Assembly: GCA_031258915.1 (NCBI GenBank)
Contig: JAIRMD010000163.1
Span: forward strand, 1 to 10,648
Source of the DNA: Prevotellaceae bacterium
GTDB lineage: Bacteria > Bacteroidota > Bacteroidia > Bacteroidales > UBA932
DNA length: 10,648 bases
Direction: 5' to 3'
Shown piece by piece: positions 7,401-10,648 of the stretch (position 1 is its first letter; each line of letters opens with the position of its first letter). The notes under the pieces are model-generated. The model was not told the origin of the DNA and ran no database searches. It saw nothing but the letters and a program-made list of their open reading frames with translations. Both the position numbers and the translations under genes were made by a program.

Positions 7401-9242
7401 GTCGCCGCTGCCTATCCCGGCAAAGGCTGACGAAAAAGTAGGCTCGCCGTCGTCGCCTGCTGCCACCCCAAAGCCGGAGAACGTGCCGCCGGTTACGGAG
7501 GTGCACTCCCGCAGCTTTACCTCCTCCGCGAAGCAGAACGTCGTTTTGGGCAGCCTGAAGTCGCTCAAATCCGGCGCAGCGGATATGGGCTGCTCGTAGC
7601 TCTCGGACACCTGGCAGCCGCCATCGGTGGCGGTGTAGGTGTAGGTTAGCGGGACGTTGGTGTACCCATCCTCCGAGGCATCGGAGGCGTTAAGCTTGCC
7701 GCTTCTGAGAAAGGAGCCGGTGTAGACGCCGGTGCCGGCAAGGTCGGCGTCGTAGCTGTCCGGCGTAAACTCGGTGTCGTAGCTGCACACCTTCTCCAGC
7801 TCGTTCACAACGGTTAGGGTGGGCTTGGGGTAAACGTACGCGCTAAACTCCATGTAGGGGCTGGTGCCGTCGGCCTCGCCCTGCGCCGTCCAGTACGGGT
7901 AGCAACGTATCTTTATCAGCTGCCTGCTCTGCAAGTTCCCGTCCACAGCCATTTTGCTAACGTCTAACGTCGTGCTGTCCAAAATGTCCGCGCTGCCCTC
8001 CACCACCGTAAACTTGCCGGCAAAGGTTACGCTGCCCATCGTAACGTAGTCTCTCAGGTCAATGGGGGCATCGTTGATGCAGAAGTTGCTCCTAAACCTT
8101 GCCCTGTTCCAGCTTGGCTTCACGGGGTAAACGTGGGTGCGCAGCAGGCGCGGCTTGCCGTAGAACTGGACCTTCCCGCCAACCCGCTCGCTGTTCAGGG
8201 CCGGGTACTCAACCTCCTCCTCGGCCAGCACCACGATGTAAACCTCTATCCCGCCGTTGAGCTTCTTTACATCCATCCCGGTGAAGTAGGGCTCCACCCC
8301 AACGCTCACCCGCCCGCTGAGGGTGGAAACGCTTTTCCAGTCTTCCATCCTAAACCTGTAGCTGTGGCTTCCCGCCGTGCTTCCCCACTGCTTGGTGTAG
8401 GCGTAGTAGGTGCCGCTCACAGCGTTGTACTCTCCCTCCATGTTGCTGTCGTCCGTGCTAAACGTGCCGTAAGTCGGGCTGGCAGCGAGCGGCGCAAAGC
8501 AGTACGTGCGAACACGCCCGTTGCCCACCCTTGAGCTCAGCGTGTAGTCTACGTTTTTGTCTGCGTCAGCGCAGTAAACCTGCTTTATAGCGTTTGTCTG
8601 CACGTGGCTGCTTGTTTCCAAGTCGGTGGCAATGATGGGCATGCGGTTGAACTTTACCAGTTGCGCCGCCTCACAGAGCAGAACGTTTGGCCAGCCATCG
8701 TAGGTCTTAAACGGGCACGATGCGGAAATGCCGGTTCTGCTTGCGCCTTTTTCGTCAAACTGGTAGCTGGAGTAGCGAAGGTGGTCTAAGCCGCCGAAGT
8801 CATCCCCATAGTCAACGTTGGGCGTTTGAATGTGAAGGTCGCTGGCGTACCAATTCTTCGTAACGCTACGAACCCAATCGCACCAAGCCCAATTATCCCT
8901 TTGCTTTATAAACTTAATCGTTCTGTCGGCAAACGGAGGGTAAAGAATTTCAACGCCGCCTGTTGTTCTGAAGTAGTAAGTATAGGACGTATGAGTGCAG
9001 CCGTTATACTTATCTTCATCGCCGCTGCATTTGTCATCGCCGTTGCAGTTTCCCATTTTAATATCGTAGTGGTTCTCCGTCGTCAAGTCGTAGCAGGCTG
9101 GCGTTGGCGTTGTCCAAGCGGGGTAGGGTATGTTGTCGCTTAGCATGCTCTCGTCAAAGGTTACCTGCGCGCGGGCAGACGCTGCGCATGCGCCCAAAAA
9201 CAGGGTGCATAAAAAAATTTTGTAGGCTCGTAACATTTTCAT
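4482..9242 (-). CDS. Large exported Ig/PKD-like repeat protein, 3' end truncated
   Basis: A 1586-residue protein. Residues 1-25 are a Sec signal peptide (basic MKMLRAYK, hydrophobic core, cleavage probably after ASARA). Residues 26 to about 470 are Cys- and aromatic-rich, and I recognise no domain in them. From 472 to the end are about 14 tandem beta-sandwich-like repeats of 70-80 residues with the core GGTFSGxGV, FYPxxA and TYTYGxGxC, the pattern of Bacteroidetes surface adhesins. Each repeat has one Cys near its start and one near its end, probably a disulphide. The last repeat stops after GYIDLKF and reads PIS-stop into AT-rich IS DNA. So the natural C-terminus, probably including a type IX secretion sorting domain as in comparable proteins, is missing, and the product may be secreted but not anchored. 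ATG at 9242 or 9236 could be used (MKM). The function is probably adhesion or surface layer, by inference only. Confidence 0.85.
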   Translation of the reverse strand: MKMLRAYKIFLCTLFLGACAASARAQVTFDESMLSDNIPYPAWTTPTPACYDLTTENHYDIKMGNCNGDDKCSGDEDKYNGCTHTSYTYYFRTTGGVEILYPPFADRTIKFIKQRDNWAWCDWVRSVTKNWYASDLHIQTPNVDYGDDFGGLDHLRYSSYQFDEKGASRTGISASCPFKTYDGWPNVLLCEAAQLVKFNRMPIIATDLETSSHVQTNAIKQVYCADADKNVDYTLSSRVGNGRVRTYCFAPLAASPTYGTFSTDDSNMEGEYNAVSGTYYAYTKQWGSTAGSHSYRFRMEDWKSVSTLSGRVSVGVEPYFTGMDVKKLNGGIEVYIVVLAEEEVEYPALNSERVGGKVQFYGKPRLLRTHVYPVKPSWNRARFRSNFCINDAPIDLRDYVTMGSVTFAGKFTVVEGSADILDSTTLDVSKMAVDGNLQSRQLIKIRCYPYWTAQGEADGTSPYMEFSAYVYPKPTLTVVNELEKVCSYDTEFTPDSYDADLAGTGVYTGSFLRSGKLNASDASEDGYTNVPLTYTYTATDGGCQVSESYEQPISAAPDLSDFRLPKTTFCFAEEVKLRECTSVTGGTFSGFGVAAGDDGEPTFSSAFAGIGSGDIYFRKTANGCNAEKVVTVSVRDLQESTVTFSQPPAMCANGDPIYLPDYLSDSWASNGTFSGKGVESPRFYPDKAGAEFPKVTYSYGLTGCKQTLTQEVRVKTPATLTLSSIPAICSASDVDLSGHLNLKGGTFTGTGISGSTFAPVEAGIGSHPITYAVTDANGCPLSRDFNVVVNDLLADDVSFEGMPEQCSSDEGYIDLRFYVKGHSGGTFSGRGVENYRFYPAQASAGFNMLTYTYGAGGCRRTLQAEVYVTATPAVTFEKFDRVCDNDPVKLMDYVTPKGGTFSGAGVVDNVFYPTEAGLGTHEIQYATAVGTCTISSKTYINVVGLSDNDAAFRSLPELCLTDDGYIDLRGYIVNAPDNGTFTGTGVEGFRYYPGKAKAGFNTLTYSFMSGACPKTLRAEVFVRSVPAVSFRAIRTICTGTTVDLSSYVGARGGAFTGAGVVGSTFYAEQAGVGRHEVTYTVTSSGCPSTARVTIDVADLQDEEIGFSAIPPVCKSDSSWVDLRTYINHEGGTFSGQGVENFRFYPTRASEGYVMIGYNYGEGSCRKTANVEIFVRGKPTVAISALPVLCEADAEVNLQSYANPRGGVFSGVGVSSNIFSAAAAQIGRHTVTYAYTDNNGCTNSVSSAVEVGSAYSAAVTFGGLPTLCSTDKGYYELHHYVQGHTGGTFGGQGVENGCFYPARARAGVNTLTYTYGSGSCQKVLKADVNVTAVPATRPIAVAKVCSSEPIMLMNHVNNKGGEFTGNGVQGSVFYPTAAGFGVHDIAYEVLIGNCYSMADLSIDVLSVAAPPVFDQLPTLCKSDSGYIDLREHVLSYQEGTFSGQGVESYRYYPMRARDGFNTVTYTYGSGSCQRSLKTEIYVTPRPELTLTPFARVCHADTIPLALYASIPGGAWSGRGVFDGSFIAEQAGTGTHQLTYTVTQGLCRVSEAVSVEVAALLPKLVIFDSIPQRCAQDLGYIDLKFPIS
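4485..7829 (-). repeat. Tandem alternating A/B Ig-like repeat array within the large protein
   Basis: The array covers residues 472-1586. A first divergent unit (472-555) and a B-like unit (556-637) lead into six alternating A-B pairs and a broken A. Type A units have the form LPxLCxSDxGYIDLRxYV, GGTFSGQGVENxRFYP, AGFNTLTYTYGSGSC. Type B units have the form VCxxxPVxLMxYV, KGGxFTGxGVxGSVFYP, AGxGxHxITYxVTxxGC. The A-B pair is about 145-150 residues (about 440 bp). Later pairs are close enough in DNA to share perfect words: the same 26 nt occurs at 4828-4853 and 5284-5309. This suggests growth by duplication of A-B pairs and leaves substrate for unequal recombination. Confidence 0.85.
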
Positions 9243-9263
9243 TATCTTTGTAAATTGTTTAAC
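9197..9263. repeat. 67-nt direct repeat, copy 1 (promoter plus signal-peptide DNA)
   Basis: Identical base for base to 9935-10001. It contains the start and hydrophobic core of the signal peptide of the large protein on the minus strand, and the full promoter of the downstream small gene on the plus strand. Similarity continues on both sides, but with differences. A third, diverged version lies at 10587-10648. Confidence 0.95.
9219..9250 (+). promoter_or_regulatory. Bacteroidetes-type promoter for the first DUF5618-like gene
   Basis: TTTG at 9219-9222, a 20-nt spacer, then TATCTTTG at 9243-9250. This is a full match to the -33/-7 consensus of the phylum's primary sigma factor. The expected start near 9257 leaves a leader of about 26 nt before the ATG at 9283. 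The -33 element and spacer lie inside the first codons of the divergent surface-protein gene, and the -7 box touches its start codon. Confidence 0.85.
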
Positions 9264-9282
9264 ATTAAATATCTCATTTACT

Positions 9283-9864
9283 ATGTCTACAGAAGCACAA
9301 GAGGGCGTTAAGCAAAAAGCCTACGCCGAGGCCATGCGCTACATGGAGAACGCTAAGGAAACCCTGCGGAAAGCCCGCAAGGAAGACGACCGCTATCAGG
9401 ATGTTAAATACGTTCGCACGGCTTGTGGTACAGCCTACAACGGTGTGCTCATTGCCTTGGATGCATACCTTTTGCTCAAAGGCGTAGAGCAAAAAAAGGG
9501 GCGCAAGTCCATAGCGTACTATACTGCCAACTTCAGCAAGTTTGATAAGAAGTTGCTGAGTGACATAAATGATGCTTACACTATTCTGCATTTGTCGGGA
9601 TATTACGATGGCATACACGATGCTCGCATAGTTAATGACGGCTTTGAGTTGGCTTACCAAATCATCAGCAAAATCAAGCCGCTATCCGGCAGCTCCCCCC
9701 TTGATGCCGCCCCTCCGCACCGCCCGGCGCAGCCAGTATTCTCCGGTGCGCTATTTATTCCATCGCTGATGCTCTGGGTAGCAGGTTTCTTACGCCTTGC
9801 CGCCAACGCTTTTGCAGCCGTCAAATCGCAGCACGCCGGCGTTGGCAGCTCCCACGTGGGGTAA
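9283..9864 (+). CDS. DUF5618-like small protein, copy 1, with unusual C-terminal tail
   Basis: A 193-residue cytoplasmic helical protein. Residues 1-133 resemble the DUF5618 family of Bacteroidetes: AYAEAMRYMENAKETLRKA, then YVRTACGTAYNGVLIALDAY (43-62), FDKKLLSDINDAY and LHLSGYYDGIHDARI (102-116). The all-helical layout recalls HEPN-type folds, but there is no R-x4-6-H motif, so no RNase activity is claimed. Copy 2 (10020-10502) shares about three-quarters of these residues. After KIKP (residue 133) the two differ completely. Here a 60-residue tail runs with a hydrophobic stretch (about 157-180, ALFIPSLMLW then VAGFL) and ends by reading antisense through the stub of a surface-protein gene (9819-9864). 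The tail is therefore probably acquired by rearrangement. The ATG at 9283 follows a strong promoter. Function unknown. Confidence 0.85.
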   Translation: MSTEAQEGVKQKAYAEAMRYMENAKETLRKARKEDDRYQDVKYVRTACGTAYNGVLIALDAYLLLKGVEQKKGRKSIAYYTANFSKFDKKLLSDINDAYTILHLSGYYDGIHDARIVNDGFELAYQIISKIKPLSGSSPLDAAPPHRPAQPVFSGALFIPSLMLWVAGFLRLAANAFAAVKSQHAGVGSSHVG

Positions 9865-9980
9865 GACAAATCTTCGTTCAGCCCCCGATAGTTGTAGGTT
9901 ACCTGTGCGCGGGCAGACGCTGCGCATGCTCCCCAAAACAGGGTGCATAAAAAAATTTTGTAGGCTCGTAACATTTTCAT
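9819..9980 (-). pseudogene. N-terminal stub of a second large surface-protein gene
   Basis: From the ATG at 9980, the minus strand encodes a 54-residue copy of the N-terminus of the 1586-residue protein: the same signal peptide (MKMLRAYKIFLCTLF, W for L at 16, then GACAASARAQVT), then SYPTWELPTPACCDLT against PYPAWTTPTPACYDLT. Homology stops near 9819. The frame stays open to 9654, giving a 108-residue ORF whose remainder is merely antisense to the tail of the upstream small gene. This looks like a gene cut off after a duplication or deletion, not a working gene, although a small secreted peptide cannot be excluded. Confidence 0.8.
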
Positions 9981-10001
9981 TATCTTTGTAAATTGTTTAA
10001 C
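9935..10001. repeat. 67-nt direct repeat, copy 2
   Basis: Identical to 9197-9263, 738 bp away. It carries the same overlapping functions: start of the stub signal peptide (minus) and promoter of the second small gene (plus). Confidence 0.95.
9957..9988 (+). promoter_or_regulatory. Bacteroidetes-type promoter for the second DUF5618-like gene
   Basis: TTTG at 9957-9960, a 20-nt spacer, TATCTTTG at 9981-9988, the same bases as the first promoter. The leader to the ATG at 10020 is about one base shorter than in copy 1, so both genes should respond to the same signals. Confidence 0.85.
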
Positions 10002-10019
10002 TTTAATATTTCATTCACT

Positions 10020-10502
10020 ATGTCAACAGAAGCGCAAGAGGGCATTAAGCAAAAAGCTTACGCCGAGGCCATGCGCTACATGGAAAACGCTAAGGAAGTC
10101 CTCAAAAAGGCAAAAAAAGAGGACAACTTCTATGGCGACTCAAAATATGTACGCATGGCTTGCGGTACCGCCTACAATGGCGTGCTCATTGCCTTAGACG
10201 CATACCTGCTGCTCAAAGATGTGGCAATGCCCCAAAAGAAGCGCCGCTCTATTGAGTTCTACACCTCAAACGTAGCGCAGCTCGACAAAAAGCTGCTGAA
10301 CTACCTAAACAGCGTTTACCAAGTCTTGCATTTGAGTGGCTACTACGATGGTATATGTGATGTACGCGTAGTAAAAATAGGCTTTGAGAATGCCGAACAA
10401 ATTATAGGCAAAATCAAGCCCAAGCCTGTGCAGGAGGCGGCGCAGGAGCTGCCCCAGAGCAGGCCGTCTTTGCTAAGGCGCATCTACATGCTCTTTGCTT
10501 AA
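10020..10502 (+). CDS. DUF5618-like small protein, copy 2
   Basis: A 160-residue protein, paralogue of the gene at 9283. The first 20 residues (MSTEAQEGIKQKAYAEAMRY) differ at one position, and the core is about 80% identical between residues 21 and 60, with YVRMACGTAYNGVLIALDAY (43-62) and LHLSGYYDGICDVR (103-116). A two-residue difference lies in the basic loop near 70. After KIKP it has its own tail (PVQEAAQELPQSRP, then LLRRIYMLFA), charged and ending in a short basic-hydrophobic stretch. The ATG at 10020 is chosen because the protein then aligns from residue 1 with copy 1. An upstream in-frame TTG at 9993 would add nine residues from the leader and is less likely. No partner toxin or antitoxin gene adjoins it. 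Function unknown. Confidence 0.87.
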   Translation: MSTEAQEGIKQKAYAEAMRYMENAKEVLKKAKKEDNFYGDSKYVRMACGTAYNGVLIALDAYLLLKDVAMPQKKRRSIEFYTSNVAQLDKKLLNYLNSVYQVLHLSGYYDGICDVRVVKIGFENAEQIIGKIKPKPVQEAAQELPQSRPSLLRRIYMLFA

Positions 10503-10576
10503 CCCCTGATACCTGTAATCCAGCCGCTTAAATAAAAAAAACCTCACCCCCACGCATCAGCGCTCTCCGCCGCGTC

Positions 10577-10619
10577 GTAACTTGTGCATAAAAAAATTGT
10601 AAACTCGCATCTTTTTCAC
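10577..10619 (-). pseudogene. Decayed third copy of the signal-peptide start
   Basis: The minus strand reads (GTG)KKMRVYNFFMHKL from 10619, aligning without gaps with MKMLRAYKIFLCTL of the large protein. GTG stands in place of ATG, and homology is lost after about 14 codons. It is best seen as promoter DNA that once encoded a signal peptide. Confidence 0.6.
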
Positions 10620-10627
10620 TACTTTTG
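10596..10627 (+). promoter_or_regulatory. Third promoter of the series, for a gene beyond the window
   Basis: ATTG (10596-10599, one mismatch to TTTG), a 20-nt spacer, TACTTTTG (10620-10627, full match to TAnnTTTG). The layout equals the two upstream promoters, followed by GTTTGTACCTAAATA, like the leader of copy 1. By the same spacing, an ATG would fall about 10 nt past the window edge. Confidence 0.7.
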
Positions 10628-10648
10628 GAAGTTGTTTGTACCTAAATA

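Noticed and set aside
4485..7829. Regular repeats that could suggest a CRISPR array or satellite
   Set aside because: The period is about 220-450 bp, the repeats are diverged and in frame, and they encode protein domains; there are no short direct repeats with unique spacers.
9654..9818. Rest of the 108-codon minus-strand frame as part of a real secreted protein
   Set aside because: Beyond residue 54 it has no similarity to the large protein and is fully antisense to the small gene's 3' part.
9851..9860. Perfect palindrome CCCACGTGGG as an operator
   Set aside because: It lies within the PTW codons of the surface-protein stub, is not present in copy 1, and 10 bp is within chance expectation.
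9993..10019. TTG start giving a longer second small protein
   Set aside because: The upstream codons fall in the leader right after the -7 box, and the paralogue starts at the homologous ATG.
9283..10502. HEPN/MNT-type toxin-antitoxin system
   Set aside because: The small proteins look helical, but the R-x4-6-H catalytic motif is missing and no nucleotidyltransferase-like partner is present.

Overview
The window looks like chromosomal DNA of a Bacteroidetes bacterium, most likely a member of Bacteroidales. Three things point there. There is a DUF2027/Smr protein, a family I know mainly from that phylum. Several promoters fit the phylum's unusual consensus (TTTG, about 20 nt, TAnnTTTG). A very large secreted protein is built from Ig/PKD-like repeats of the 'GGTFSGxGV...FxPxxAGxGxHxITY' kind. 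The genus cannot be told from the sequence.

Left part (1-3611) is housekeeping. From the left edge: the 5' half of the RNase P RNA gene (minus strand, cut by the window edge), a short AT-rich spacer with degenerate repeats, the DUF2027/Smr gene (minus), a 205-nt divergent intergenic region with back-to-back -7 boxes, queA (plus; tRNA queuosine synthesis), and murI (minus; glutamate racemase for peptidoglycan). The queA and murI 3' ends overlap by 9 bp.

Middle part (3605-about 4491) is an insertion-sequence graveyard on the minus strand. It holds the N-terminal piece of one DDE transposase (IS4-like, two in-frame stops), fused to the C-terminal piece of an IS30-family transposase with two frameshifts. 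The stop codon of the IS30 relic overlaps the murI start codon. At the other end, the relic abuts the broken 3' end of the large surface-protein gene.

Right part (4482-10648) is accessory. A 1586-residue exported protein (minus) has a signal peptide, an N-terminal region of about 450 residues that I do not recognise, and then about 14 tandem repeats alternating between two types. It stops in the middle of a repeat, where DNA composition also changes abruptly, so its C-terminus and any sorting domain are missing. Divergent from it is a small DUF5618-like gene. The whole junction (start of the exported-protein gene, shared promoter, small gene) is repeated. A second copy lies at 9819-10502, with only a stub of the exported-protein gene. 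A third, more decayed copy begins at 10587 and leaves the window. The promoter/signal-peptide DNA of copies 1 and 2 is identical over 67 nt, although the small genes themselves have diverged to about three-quarters protein identity. This repeated divergent junction is the most unusual thing in the window.
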